A stretch of DNA of 64,000 nucleotides from Cecembia calidifontis (GTDB lineage Bacteria > Bacteroidota > Bacteroidia > Cytophagales > Cyclobacteriaceae). Location of the stretch: positions 248,001-312,000 of the forward strand of contig NZ_SGXG01000001.1 of the NCBI RefSeq assembly GCF_004216715.1, given 5' to 3'. This document shows, in pieces, positions 35,736 through 44,310 of this stretch (the stretch's first letter is position 1; each line of letters opens with the position of its first letter). The notes below the pieces were generated by a model. That model saw only the letters and a program-made list of their open reading frames with translations. It did not search any database and was not told the DNA's origin. The position numbers and the translations under genes were made by a program.

Positions 35736-36779
35736 TCAGTTATTTTCAGGTCTTAATTTTCTGACAGTCGCACCGGCCTGCCACATTTCAGATTCTCTCA
35801 ATTCTTTCAGTTCAGCTTCCAATTTTTCCCTGTAATCAGGCCTTGAGTTGGAGTCGATGGACTTTTGTGCTTCCTGACCGGATTTCACACTATTGTACAG
35901 CTTTTCGAAAACCGGCTTGGTCGCATCCCTGAAAGGTTTCCACCAATCCAATGCCCCTCTCTGTGCTGTAGTCGAGCAGTTGGCATACATCCAATCCATT
36001 CCGTTCTCCGCCACCAGAGGCATCAAACTTTGGGTCAATTCTTCTACAGTCTCATTAAATGCCTCAGATGGAGAGTGTCCGTTTTCCCTGAGCACTTCAT
36101 ATTGCGCGGCAAAGATTCCCTGAATAGCGCCCATCAAGGTTCCTCTTTCTCCCGTAAGGTCAGAGGTCACTTCACGGTAAAAATCAGTTTCGAACAGGTA
36201 ACCGGAACCTACACCAATACCAAGGGCAATTACCCTGTCCTTAGCCCTTCCTGTGGCATCCTGGTAAATCGCGTAGGAAGAATTCAGTCCCCTGCCTTCC
36301 ACAAACATCCTTCTCAGGGAAGTTCCGGAGCCTTTTGGGGCCACCAAAATCACATCCACATCCGGAGGAGGGATGATTCCGGTTTTTTCCTTATAAGTGA
36401 TGCCAAATCCATGGGAAAAATAAAGGGCCTTACCTGGCGTCAGGTACTTTTTGACGGTAGGCCAAAGGGCAATCTGACCAGCATCAGAAAGCAGGAATTG
36501 AATGATGGTGCCTCTTTGGCATGCCTCCTCAATTTCAAACAAAGTTTCACCAGGCACCCAGCCATCCGCTACTGCTTTGTCCCAGGTTTTGGAGTTTTTC
36601 CTTTGGCCTACGATGACATTGAATCCATTGTCTTTGAGGTTCAATGCCTGTCCTGGACCCTGTACGCCATAGCCAATGACTGCAATGACTTCATCTTTCA
36701 ATACTTCTCTGGCTTTCTCCAAAGGAAACTCTTCTCTGGTTACTACATTTTCTTCTACTGATCCGAATTTCAGTTTCAT
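35736..36779 (-). CDS. ilvC: Ketol-acid reductoisomerase
   Basis: A 347-residue class I-like KARI that converts acetolactate or acetohydroxybutyrate to dihydroxy acids with NADPH and Mg2+. The Rossmann motif is VIGYGVQGPGQALNLKD near 33. The cofactor loop GQRKNSKTWDKA follows, whose Arg and Ser fit NADPH. Metal ligands fall in ERGTLMGAIQGIFAAQYEVL and the C-terminal EELTQSLMPLVAENGMDWMY region. It is a few bases from leuA and ilvN in the operon. Confidence 0.96.
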   Translation of the reverse strand: MKLKFGSVEENVVTREEFPLEKAREVLKDEVIAVIGYGVQGPGQALNLKDNGFNVIVGQRKNSKTWDKAVADGWVPGETLFEIEEACQRGTIIQFLLSDAGQIALWPTVKKYLTPGKALYFSHGFGITYKEKTGIIPPPDVDVILVAPKGSGTSLRRMFVEGRGLNSSYAIYQDATGRAKDRVIALGIGVGSGYLFETDFYREVTSDLTGERGTLMGAIQGIFAAQYEVLRENGHSPSEAFNETVEELTQSLMPLVAENGMDWMYANCSTTAQRGALDWWKPFRDATKPVFEKLYNSVKSGQEAQKSIDSNSRPDYREKLEAELKELRESEMWQAGATVRKLRPENN

Positions 36780-36783
36780 AGTG

Positions 36784-37302
36784 TTATTGATTATAGGTTT
36801 GATTATTTAAATACTCTTGAACAGAAAATTTGGGCTTGGCAATGGCTACCCTTCCCGAGCGGGAAAACTCCAACAGGTTGAAAGGTTTCAGGATTTCCAG
36901 CAAAGCCTGGGTATCTTCTTTATGACCGGTAAATTCAATGACCACAAATTCCTTTTCAGCCGCGATGATATGGGCGTTGAACTGCCTGATCACTTTTTCA
37001 AGTCCGGGATCCAGACTCTCCGTAGGCACTTTGTACAAGGCTATTTCCTGATAGACCACCTCATCATCCCTGAAGTAATAGGCCTTGATCACGTCCACCA
37101 CTTTTTCAATCTGCTTGGTAAGGTGGACAATCTGCTCCTCGGTAACCGTAACCTCGATGGTGATTTTATGGATCCCTTCCAAACGGCTTTCTGAAGCGGT
37201 CAGGGCATCAATATTGATCCCCCTTCGAGTAAAGATTATGGTGATCCTATTGAGGATACCGATGAAATTTTCTGTATAAACTAAGATGGTATATCGATTC
37301 AT
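36784..37302 (-). CDS. ilvN: Acetolactate synthase small subunit
   Basis: A 172-residue regulatory subunit. The N-terminal ACT domain (YTILVYTENFIGILNRITIIFTRRGINIDALTAS) binds valine for feedback control, and a C-terminal ALS_ss domain (about 80-160) follows. It starts 17 nt after ilvB. Called ilvH in some genomes. Confidence 0.94.
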   Translation of the reverse strand: MNRYTILVYTENFIGILNRITIIFTRRGINIDALTASESRLEGIHKITIEVTVTEEQIVHLTKQIEKVVDVIKAYYFRDDEVVYQEIALYKVPTESLDPGLEKVIRQFNAHIIAAEKEFVVIEFTGHKEDTQALLEILKPFNLLEFSRSGRVAIAKPKFSVQEYLNNQTYNQ

Positions 37303-37318
37303 AAATGCCGGTGATGGA

Positions 37319-39001
37319 TTAGCTCAATCTTACTTCTTCCACGGAACAACCCGTCGCAATCATCGGAAACACATTGTCTTCTTTTTCCACGACAACCTCG
37401 AGGAAATAAGGTCCCTGGTGCAATAACATCTCAGCGACTGCAGCCTCAAGATCCTCCCTCTCGGCAACTTTTCTAGCCCTGAAACTGTAAGCCTCTGCGA
37501 TTTTGATAAAGTCAGGATTCTCGAGTTCAGTAAAGGAGTAGCGTTTGTCGAAGAACAACTGCTGCCACTGCCGCACCATGCCCAGGTAATTGTTGTTGAG
37601 CAAGACCACCTTCACAGGCGCCTTGGTCTGCATGATGGTGCCCAATTCCTGAATGGTCATCTGAATCCCTCCATCTCCTACTACACAGATGACTTGCCTT
37701 TTGTAATCATACAATTGGGCACCCAAGGCAGCAGGAAGTGCAAAACCCATGGTCCCCAAGCCACCGGAAGTGACCTGTGTCCTAGTCGTCTTAAAATCAA
37801 AATACCTCCAGGCTATCATCTGATGTTGACCTACATCCGTCACCAGCACGGCATCTTCTTCCTTGAACTGATTGATCAGCCGGATTACCTCCCCCATGTG
37901 CAGGCCCCCGTGGGTAGCATGAAGGTCATTGGCCATGACGGCCCTTTTTTCTTCATTTTCCAGTTCCCTGAATTTCTGCATCCATTCCGGGTGCGCGTTA
38001 GGCTGTACCGCCTGGGTCAATAAGGCCAGACTGGCTTTACAGTCTCCCTGAATGGCTACTGTAGTTTTTACGTTTTTATCAATTTCGGCAGGATCTAACT
38101 CCAAATGGATTACCTTGGCCTGCTTGGCATAACGTTTCAGGTCACCGGTTACCCTGTCATCGAAGCGCATGCCAACCGCAATCAACACATCACATTGGTT
38201 GGTCAATAAATTGGGTGCATAATTTCCGTGCATGCCCAATTTGCCTACATAACAAGGATGATCCTGAGGCAGTGCCCCCGAACCCAATAAAGTCGAGGCG
38301 GCAGGAATACCTGTTTTATCCAGGAATGCTTTCAATTCAGCCTCTGCTTTGGCCAACACTACCCCTTGACCATAAAGGACATAAGGTTTTTGGGCCTGAT
38401 TGATAAGGGCAGCGGCATCCGCTACAGCTTTTTCATCAATCTTTACATAAGGTTTGTATGACCTTACCGAATGACAGGGAACGTAATTGAACTCTCCAAA
38501 CTCCACTTGTGCATTTTTGGTAATATCCACCAAAACTGGCCCAGGTCTTCCCGTCCTGGCGATGTGGAAAGCCTTGGCTATAGCCGGAGCGATATCCTCC
38601 ACCTTTCTAACCTGAATGTTCCATTTGGTACCGGGCATGGAAAGACCTACCACATCTGTTTCCTGAAAAGCATCAGAGCCCAACAGGTGGGCAGCTACCT
38701 GACCGGTAATACAGACCAAAGGAGTGCTGTCAATCTGGGCATCTGCAAGACCTGTAATGAGATTGGTCGCCCCGGGTCCGGATGTGACCAATACCACTCC
38801 AACCTTACCTGAAACACGGGCATAGCCCTGTGCTGCATGGATCGCACCCTGCTCGTGCCTGGTCAACACATGCTTGATCTGGTCACTGTAATCATACAGC
38901 GCATCATAAACCGGCATGATCGCTCCCCCTGGATACCCGAATATGTATTCGGCGTTTTCCGCAATCAGGGATTTGACAACGATATCTGCTCCTCTAATCA
39001 T
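37319..39001 (-). CDS. ilvB: Acetolactate synthase large subunit
   Basis: A 560-residue ThDP enzyme that makes 2-acetolactate or 2-aceto-2-hydroxybutyrate. The N-terminal EYIFGYPGGAIMPVYDAL carries the ThDP-activating Glu region; LVTSGPGATNLITGLADAQIDSTPLV is the Pyr-domain signature; the FAD-binding centre includes GMRFDDRVTGDL; and the ThDP-Mg motif is GDGGIQMTIQELGTIMQTKAPVKVVLLNNN near 430. It sits between ilvD and ilvN. Confidence 0.97.
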   Translation of the reverse strand: MIRGADIVVKSLIAENAEYIFGYPGGAIMPVYDALYDYSDQIKHVLTRHEQGAIHAAQGYARVSGKVGVVLVTSGPGATNLITGLADAQIDSTPLVCITGQVAAHLLGSDAFQETDVVGLSMPGTKWNIQVRKVEDIAPAIAKAFHIARTGRPGPVLVDITKNAQVEFGEFNYVPCHSVRSYKPYVKIDEKAVADAAALINQAQKPYVLYGQGVVLAKAEAELKAFLDKTGIPAASTLLGSGALPQDHPCYVGKLGMHGNYAPNLLTNQCDVLIAVGMRFDDRVTGDLKRYAKQAKVIHLELDPAEIDKNVKTTVAIQGDCKASLALLTQAVQPNAHPEWMQKFRELENEEKRAVMANDLHATHGGLHMGEVIRLINQFKEEDAVLVTDVGQHQMIAWRYFDFKTTRTQVTSGGLGTMGFALPAALGAQLYDYKRQVICVVGDGGIQMTIQELGTIMQTKAPVKVVLLNNNYLGMVRQWQQLFFDKRYSFTELENPDFIKIAEAYSFRARKVAEREDLEAAVAEMLLHQGPYFLEVVVEKEDNVFPMIATGCSVEEVRLS

Positions 39002-39023
39002 GGTTTTCTTTTGAGTTATGATT

Positions 39024-40700
39024 TTATTTGTCGGTCACACATCCCTCAGAAGCGGAGGCAACCAGTTTGTTGTATTTTTTCAGGGTTCCCTGAAGATCTG
39101 AAAGGTCTTTATTCTTCCACTTTTTCTTTCTTTCCGCCAATTCCTCATCTGTCAATGCAACATTCAAAGTGAGTGTATCAGCATCTATCGTAATGACATC
39201 ACCGTCATGAATCAGCGCTATTGGCCCTCCGGAATAAGCTTCGGGTGTCACATGTCCCACCACAAAACCATGGGTACCACCTGAGAATCTGCCATCGGTA
39301 ATCAGGGCGACATCAGCACCCAAACCCGCTCCGATTATCATGGAGGTAGGCTTCAACATCTCGGGCATACCCGGTCCCCCTTTTGGGCCTATGTATCGGA
39401 TGACGATTACCTCTCCTTTTTTCACGAGTTTGTTCTTGATACCTTCATTGGCCTCCACTTCAGAATCGAAAACCCTTGCCGGGCCTGTAAAGGATTTCCC
39501 TTCTTTGCCTGAAATCTTCGCGACAGCACCTTCTGGAGCGAGGTTGCCCTTAAGCACACAGAGGTGACCTGTTTCTTTGAGAGGCTGCTCTATCGGATGG
39601 ATCACATTCACCACAGAAGGAACCACAGGCTCAATATCAGCCAGGTTTTCTGCCAAAGTCTTTCCGGTCACAGTCATACAATCCCCATGCAACATGCCAT
39701 TATTGAGCAGGTATTTCATAAAGGCAGGCAAACCGCCCTGTTCAAAAAGGTCTTCCATCAGGTATTTTCCGGAAGGCTTGAAGTCTCCCAAAAGGGGCGT
39801 CTCATGATTTACCCGCTTGAAGTCCTCCAAAGTAAAATCTACCCCTGCTGTCTTGGCTATAGCAAGGATATGCAAAACGGCATTGGTACTGCCACCAAGT
39901 GCCACAGCAACGCGGACAGCGTTTTCCAAACTTTTTTTGGTGACAATGTCTTTGGGCTTGATATCTTTTTCCAGAAGTATCTTGATATACCGGGACACAG
40001 CCTGGCATTCTTTCAGCTTCTCTGGGGCGGTGGCGGGTGTAGAAGAGCTGTAAGGAAGGGACATGCCCATGGCCTCAATGGCCGAAGACATGGTGTTGGC
40101 GGTGTACATACCCCCGCAGGCACCTGCCCCTGGGCAGGCATTTTGAATAACACCCTGATAATCTTCATCACTCATTTCCCCTTTGATACGCTTTCCATAA
40201 GCTTCAAAAGCAGAAACAATATTGAGTTTTTCGCCTTTATAATTTCCAGACCGAATCGTACCCCCATACACCATGATTGAGGGCCTATTGATCCTCAGCA
40301 TACCCATGACAGCCCCGGGCATATTTTTGTCACAACCTGCCACTGCCACGCAGGCATCAAAAGAATGGCCGAGAATGAAGGACTCTATGGAATCCGCGAT
40401 GATTTCTCTGGACACCAGAGAATAGCGCATTCCTGAAGTTCCCATGGAAATTCCATCGGAAATACCCATGGTATTAAAAACCAAACCGGTCAGATCATGA
40501 GCCTTAGAGGCTTGCTTGATCAGACCGGCAAAATCATTGAGATGCATGTTGCAGGGGTTACTTTCGTAGCCACAACTGGCTATCCCCAAAAAGGGCTGGT
40601 TCATCTGTTTATCCGACATCCCTGTGGCATACAACATGGCCTTACCTGCAGGATGCTCTTCATTCTGACTGATTTCCCAACTGTACTTCTTCAAATTCAT
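39024..40700 (-). CDS. ilvD: Dihydroxy-acid dehydratase
   Basis: 558 residues from the ATG at 40700 (MNLKKYSWEISQNEEHPAG); an in-frame extension upstream would run into the attenuator and is rejected. It dehydrates dihydroxy acids in valine and isoleucine synthesis. Fe-S cluster cysteines are in GYESNPCNMHLND, AGCDKNMPGAVMG and GACGGMYTANTM, and the C-terminal GRFSGGTHGFVVGHVTPEA is the substrate motif. It is the first gene of the operon, 29 nt after the attenuator hairpin's T-run. Confidence 0.96.
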   Translation of the reverse strand: MNLKKYSWEISQNEEHPAGKAMLYATGMSDKQMNQPFLGIASCGYESNPCNMHLNDFAGLIKQASKAHDLTGLVFNTMGISDGISMGTSGMRYSLVSREIIADSIESFILGHSFDACVAVAGCDKNMPGAVMGMLRINRPSIMVYGGTIRSGNYKGEKLNIVSAFEAYGKRIKGEMSDEDYQGVIQNACPGAGACGGMYTANTMSSAIEAMGMSLPYSSSTPATAPEKLKECQAVSRYIKILLEKDIKPKDIVTKKSLENAVRVAVALGGSTNAVLHILAIAKTAGVDFTLEDFKRVNHETPLLGDFKPSGKYLMEDLFEQGGLPAFMKYLLNNGMLHGDCMTVTGKTLAENLADIEPVVPSVVNVIHPIEQPLKETGHLCVLKGNLAPEGAVAKISGKEGKSFTGPARVFDSEVEANEGIKNKLVKKGEVIVIRYIGPKGGPGMPEMLKPTSMIIGAGLGADVALITDGRFSGGTHGFVVGHVTPEAYSGGPIALIHDGDVITIDADTLTLNVALTDEELAERKKKWKNKDLSDLQGTLKKYNKLVASASEGCVTDK

Positions 40701-40728
40701 ATGGTTATTAATAGGTCTTATAGGTTTA

Positions 40729-40759
40729 TAAAAAAAGTGCCCCATTTACTGAGGCACTT
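40729..40759 (-). terminator. Attenuator terminator upstream of ilvD
   Basis: On the minus strand AAGTGCC (40759-40753) pairs with GGCACTT (40741-40735), 11-nt loop, then seven T residues. It lies between the leader peptide and ilvD. Its 5' arm can instead pair with an upstream segment (GAGGCGCT, in 40781-40800), which would prevent termination. Confidence 0.85.
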
Positions 40760-40799
40760 AACATTGTATGGTTGTTTTTCAAAATAGTCTAGCGCCTCT

Positions 40800-40853
40800 T
40801 CATTTATTACAAATGAGAATAATAAAGCTTAGAGGAGTGACTATTTCAAACAT
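40800..40853 (-). CDS. Ile/Leu/Val-rich leader peptide of the ilv-leu operon
   Basis: A 17-residue reading frame, MFEIVTPLSFIILICNK, followed by TGA. Eight of 17 residues are Ile, Leu or Val, and codons 11-14 read Ile-Ile-Leu-Ile. It lies about 23 nt after the predicted transcription start and ends 41 nt before the attenuator stem. The frame sits across the pairing segments as in classic amino-acid attenuation: segment 1 is codons 3-8, the control codons follow, and segment 2 begins at the stop codon. It is too short to be a functional protein; its translation is the signal. Confidence 0.8.
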   Translation of the reverse strand: MFEIVTPLSFIILICNK

Positions 40854-40882
40854 GCGGTTATGGTTCTTTTTGATTGATGGGT

Positions 40883-40913
40883 CAAAATTAAGCCTGAAAT
40901 CTGAGAGAAACAA
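40883..40913 (-). promoter_or_regulatory. Promoter of the ilv-leu operon
   Basis: TAATTTTG (40890-40883, minus) is an exact -7 match to the Bacteroidota consensus. TTG at 40913-40911 lies 20 nt upstream as the -33 element. The predicted start is near 40876, just ahead of the leader peptide. Confidence 0.65.
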
Positions 40914-41224
40914 TATTTAATTTCATTTTTTACACAGTCAATGGATTTATTATGTATGTCAAAAATTATAATGTAAAATTTAAATCTGCCTATCCATATT
41001 TTTTCAATATGAAAATAAAGGATGATTTGCGCTTTTGAAAAAAATCAGAATTTTGTTCCGATTTCAACAAATTTCAAGAAATCCTTATTTTTTTTGATTT
41101 TTTCTTAACCACAAAAATATGTAACAGGAAATTTTTCAATGAAAAGGATTTTTGGCTGAATTCACCAAAATGAAAGTTTCAAGATATTATTCCCATATTT
41201 ACAACAGCTAAAAGATGACGCATT
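40914..41224. other. AT-rich divergent region upstream of ispE
   Basis: This stretch between the ilv promoter and the ispE start has long A and T runs. No gene, hairpin or clear promoter for ispE was seen. Confidence 0.5.
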
Positions 41225-42031
41225 ATGATCTGTTTTCCAAATGCCAAAATCAACCTTGGCCTGCATATCACAGCCAAAAGAAAAGACGGCTACCACGACA
41301 TAGAGACCTGCATGGTTCCTATACCGCTTTTTGATGCTTTGGAAATGATTGAGGGAAAAAAAGACCTTTTTGAAACGAGCGGGTTACAAATTCCGGGGAC
41401 GGAAAAAGACAACCTGATCATTAAAGCGTTAAAGCTCCTCCGTAAAGATTTCAACGACTTGCCGCCTGTTCATATCCACCTGCATAAAAATATCCCCATG
41501 GGTGCAGGCTTGGGCGGGGGATCTGCAGATGCTGCATTTGCGCTCACCCTGATGAACAGACTTTTTGACCTGCACTTGGAAGATTGGTTTTTGGAAGATT
41601 ATGCAGCACAACTAGGGAGTGATTGTCCCTTTTTTATTGAAAACACCCCTAAAATTGCCACAGGAATAGGAGAAATTCTTGAGCCAGTAGCTATAGATAT
41701 TAAAGGAGACCATATACTGCTTATCAAGCCTCCGGTACATGTAGGCACCAAGGAAGCTTATGCCGGCGTGAAACCCCAAGCACCCCAACATGTGCTGAAG
41801 GATGTACTGATGGACAAAAGTCAATGGAAAGAAAAACTCATCAATGATTTTGAAGCCAATATTTTTCCTCAATACCCTGAGCTAGCAGAAATAAAAGCTC
41901 AATTGTATGAAATGGGAGCTTACTATGCAGCCATGTCAGGATCAGGTTCTACCATGTTTGGTTTATTCAAAGAAACCCCACCAATGAGTGATTGGTCTTC
42001 AGAATACTTTGTTTTTGAGAAGCTTGTGTAA
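41225..42031 (+). CDS. ispE: 4-diphosphocytidyl-2-C-methyl-D-erythritol kinase
   Basis: A 268-residue GHMP kinase of the MEP isoprenoid pathway; it phosphorylates CDP-ME. The N-terminal CFPNAKINLGLHITAKRKDGYHDIET is the substrate motif, MGAGLGGGSADAAFAL near 90 is the GHMP ATP loop, and AAMSGSGSTMFGLF near 240 is the C-terminal motif. It is a single gene, divergent from the ilv-leu operon. It ends 40 nt before the toxin-antitoxin pair, in the same direction. Confidence 0.96.
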   Translation: MICFPNAKINLGLHITAKRKDGYHDIETCMVPIPLFDALEMIEGKKDLFETSGLQIPGTEKDNLIIKALKLLRKDFNDLPPVHIHLHKNIPMGAGLGGGSADAAFALTLMNRLFDLHLEDWFLEDYAAQLGSDCPFFIENTPKIATGIGEILEPVAIDIKGDHILLIKPPVHVGTKEAYAGVKPQAPQHVLKDVLMDKSQWKEKLINDFEANIFPQYPELAEIKAQLYEMGAYYAAMSGSGSTMFGLFKETPPMSDWSSEYFVFEKLV

Positions 42032-42041
42032 ATGATATTTC

Positions 42042-42074
42042 CATTTTATATTTACAAAAAGCAAATATAAAATG
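42042..42074 (+). promoter_or_regulatory. Operator-like palindrome over the antitoxin start codon
   Basis: Perfect 12-bp inverted repeat: CATTTTATATTT (42042-42053) and AAATATAAAATG (42063-42074), 9-nt spacer. The right arm ends with the antitoxin's own ATG. The left part also contains TATATTTA, close to a -7 box. This fits autorepression by the RHH antitoxin. Confidence 0.55.
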
Positions 42075-42314
42075 ACAACAATCACTACTTCTTTACCTGA
42101 TGAGCTTGTCCAAAAGCTCTCGGATTATGCCAAAACCCTGGATGTTCCTAAAAATAAGTTGATCGAAAAGGCACTGAGCCTGTATTTGGATCATCTTAAA
42201 AGGGCAGCCTATGTCAAATCCTACAAAAAAGCTGGAAACGATGAGGATATGCTTTCCCTGGCTGAAGAAGGTATGGAAGTCTATTTGAAGCAATTGGAAG
42301 ATGAAACAAGGTGA
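42072..42314 (+). CDS. Ribbon-helix-helix antitoxin
   Basis: An 80-residue protein. The N-terminal beta strand and helices (TTITTSLPDELVQKLSDYAKTLDVPKNKLIEKALSLYLDHL) form a CopG/MetJ-type DNA-binding fold. The acidic C-terminal tail (SLAEEGMEVYLKQLEDETR) is the likely toxin-binding part. It overlaps the MazF-like gene by 14 nt, the coupling usual for antitoxin-toxin pairs. The family is not MazE by fold, so this is a mixed RHH/MazF pair. Confidence 0.88.
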   Translation: MTTITTSLPDELVQKLSDYAKTLDVPKNKLIEKALSLYLDHLKRAAYVKSYKKAGNDEDMLSLAEEGMEVYLKQLEDETR

Positions 42315-42633
42315 AATTTGGTATGCCGACTTGAATCCAGTTAGAGGCTCGGAACAAGCTGGAATTAGACCTGTGGTTATTATTAGCGGCAACTTGCTGA
42401 ACAAGTACTTGAATGTTGTCATCACCGTACCATTGACGACTAAAATCAAAAACTACCAGGGAAATCCTATCCTCCAACCCAATAATATTAATAATTTGGA
42501 ATCCCCTTCTGAAATGATGGTATTTCATATCCGATCGATTGCCAAGGAGCGCTTGGTAGAGAAGATAGGGGAGATATCTGCTGATGAATTGAAGCAGGTT
42601 TTGGGGACCTTACAGGATATTACGACCTTATGA
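42301..42633 (+). CDS. MazF/PemK family endoribonuclease toxin
   Basis: A 110-residue toxin. The family core MKQGEIWYADLNPVRGSEQAGIRPVVIIS has the Arg of the catalytic loop (R29xxRP), then VITVPLTTKIKNYQGNPIL, and the second catalytic segment EMMVFHIRSIAKERLVEKIGEIS. MazF enzymes cut mRNA at short sequence sites. The site here cannot be predicted. The open frame is complete, so the pair is probably functional. Confidence 0.9.
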   Translation: MKQGEIWYADLNPVRGSEQAGIRPVVIISGNLLNKYLNVVITVPLTTKIKNYQGNPILQPNNINNLESPSEMMVFHIRSIAKERLVEKIGEISADELKQVLGTLQDITTL

Positions 42634-42690
42634 TGAGGTTGGAAAAAATCCAAGCTAAACCTTCCAAGGTTCTTCAATTTACCTTTTGTA

Positions 42691-42721
42691 ATTCACTAAA
42701 AGTAAATTACCTTTAGTGAAT
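42691..42721 (+). promoter_or_regulatory. 31-nt palindrome upstream of ATPase copy 1
   Basis: ATTCACTAAA (42691-42700) and TTTAGTGAAT (42712-42721) are perfect arms. Inside, GTAA and TTAC pair again, with one mismatch pair between. A third half-site, TTACCTTTTGTAATT, begins just upstream near 42680. The identical 31-nt sequence precedes ATPase copy 2 at 51245. Confidence 0.65.
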
Positions 42722-42738
42722 CAAGAGATGTAATTACC

Positions 42739-43869
42739 ATGAAAAGCAAAAAGCCCTTAAACCCATTCCCAACAACAGGTTATTATGGTCCGGAATACTT
42801 TTGTGATAGGGAGGAGGAAAGCCTGAAAATATCCCAATTTTTAAAAAATGGCCAATCCTGTATTTTGATAGGTAACAGAAGGCTTGGCAAAACCGCATTG
42901 ATTCACCACATCAAAGAATTTCTGCCAAAGGATTGGATCTTTATCTATTTGGATATTCTTCCGACAGAAAGCGAAAGAGAATTTCTTGATACTCTCGGAT
43001 CAGCTTTATTGAGGAGTTTCAATGAGAAAAGCAAATTAGGAAGAAGAGTTTGGGATTTTATTAAAAGCCTACATCCCACAATTAGTTTCGACCAACTTAC
43101 AGGTTTGCCACAGGTTAGCTTTATGAGCGTTTCTACGGAAAAACCCATTCAGGATATTTTGCTATTTCTTTCAAATTTGGATCAAAATACGGTCATAGCA
43201 ATTGATGAATTTCAACAAATCACGCAATACCCTGAAAAAAATACCGATGCTTGGTTAAGATCAATCATTCAACAATTGCAGAACGTGTATTTCATCTTTT
43301 CAGGGAGTCAGCAAAGCATTTTAAACGAACTATTTAGCAGTCCCTCCAAGCCATTCTTCAGAAGTGCTAGTCCCATAAAAATCGAAAAAATACATCATCC
43401 TGAATACAAGCAATTCATTATTCGTCATTTTGACCTGGCAGGAAAATCAATACCTGAAAAAGTGGTAGATGAAGTGCTGGAATGGACCAAATGCTATACG
43501 TATTATGTCCAAATGCTATGTAATAGGCTCTATCAATTACCAAATAAGCAATATTTCAGAGAAGATTGGCAAAAATGCGCCAATGATATACTCAAAGAGC
43601 AGGAGGCATTCTTCATCCATTACAGAACACTGCTCAGTCCACAACAATGGAAGCTTTTGGTCGCAATTGCAAAAACGGGGGAGGTAACCGCGCCAACTTC
43701 CAAGGATTTTATCGGCAAAAATAACCTTGGCAATCCTTCTACAGTTTTTAAATCTCTAGACGCTCTATTGGAAAAAGATATGATTATAAAAGAATACGAC
43801 AAAGGTGGCACTACAACCTACGAAGTATATGATGTTTTTTTTGAAAGATGGATACAGAGCCTGTATTGA
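42739..43869 (+). CDS. AAA ATPase (ATPase_2/DUF234-like), copy 1
   Basis: A 376-residue P-loop ATPase with Walker A GNRRLGKTAL near residue 47, Walker B TVIAIDEFQQI near 155 and a sensor segment FIFSGSQQSILNELFSSPSKPFFR near 195, the pattern of the archaeal-type ATPase_2 family (related to STAND ATPases). The C-terminal 100 residues look like a winged helix (LSPQQWKLLVAIAKTGEVTAP, STVFKSLDALLEKDMI). Such genes occur in many copies in Bacteroidota genomes and their role is unknown; DNA binding is plausible from the winged helix. It follows the RHH/MazF pair, in the same direction, behind a palindrome. Confidence 0.85.
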   Translation: MKSKKPLNPFPTTGYYGPEYFCDREEESLKISQFLKNGQSCILIGNRRLGKTALIHHIKEFLPKDWIFIYLDILPTESEREFLDTLGSALLRSFNEKSKLGRRVWDFIKSLHPTISFDQLTGLPQVSFMSVSTEKPIQDILLFLSNLDQNTVIAIDEFQQITQYPEKNTDAWLRSIIQQLQNVYFIFSGSQQSILNELFSSPSKPFFRSASPIKIEKIHHPEYKQFIIRHFDLAGKSIPEKVVDEVLEWTKCYTYYVQMLCNRLYQLPNKQYFREDWQKCANDILKEQEAFFIHYRTLLSPQQWKLLVAIAKTGEVTAPTSKDFIGKNNLGNPSTVFKSLDALLEKDMIIKEYDKGGTTTYEVYDVFFERWIQSLY

Positions 43870-44310
43870 AAAGCGTTTTGGTTTAACTCAAATTTATAAA
43901 ATGTTAGGCTTTTTTGTTAACCACCATTACTTTCCAATAAACTCCCTAAAATTTCCCCTATTCACCAAGGTATTTTTACTTTTATAAGCTTCTGTGAAGG
44001 TCTTTGGGAAATTAATTTTTCGCTTGGAGTTCAATTCCTTTTAAGTTATATTTATTCACCTATAATCCAGGTAAATTACCTAAAGAGAAGCTAACTGTCA
44101 ATCTGGAAATTCTACATAATTCAACTTTAAAATCTATTAAGGAATTTTTTGAACATTAAGTTAATTTTTTAGGAAATTTATTACTGCTTGAACTTAGGCT
44201 TTTGGCTGATGTTTGAAAACCTCAGAGAAGGGCGGCTAACTGTATGAATAAAACTAAAACAGATGAAAATAATTGTATTTTTCATGTCTCGATCCAGGAT
44301 CCAACTGCAA
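43870..44310. other. AT-rich gap with a possible gene remnant
   Basis: This stretch contains no intact gene. On the minus strand 43927-44040 is an open stretch of 37 codons without ATG that reads plausibly protein-like (FPKTFTEAYKSKNTL, NRGNFREFIGK) and may be a gene remnant. Near 44072-44084 AGGTAAATTACCT echoes the centre of the ATPase palindrome. Confidence 0.4.
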
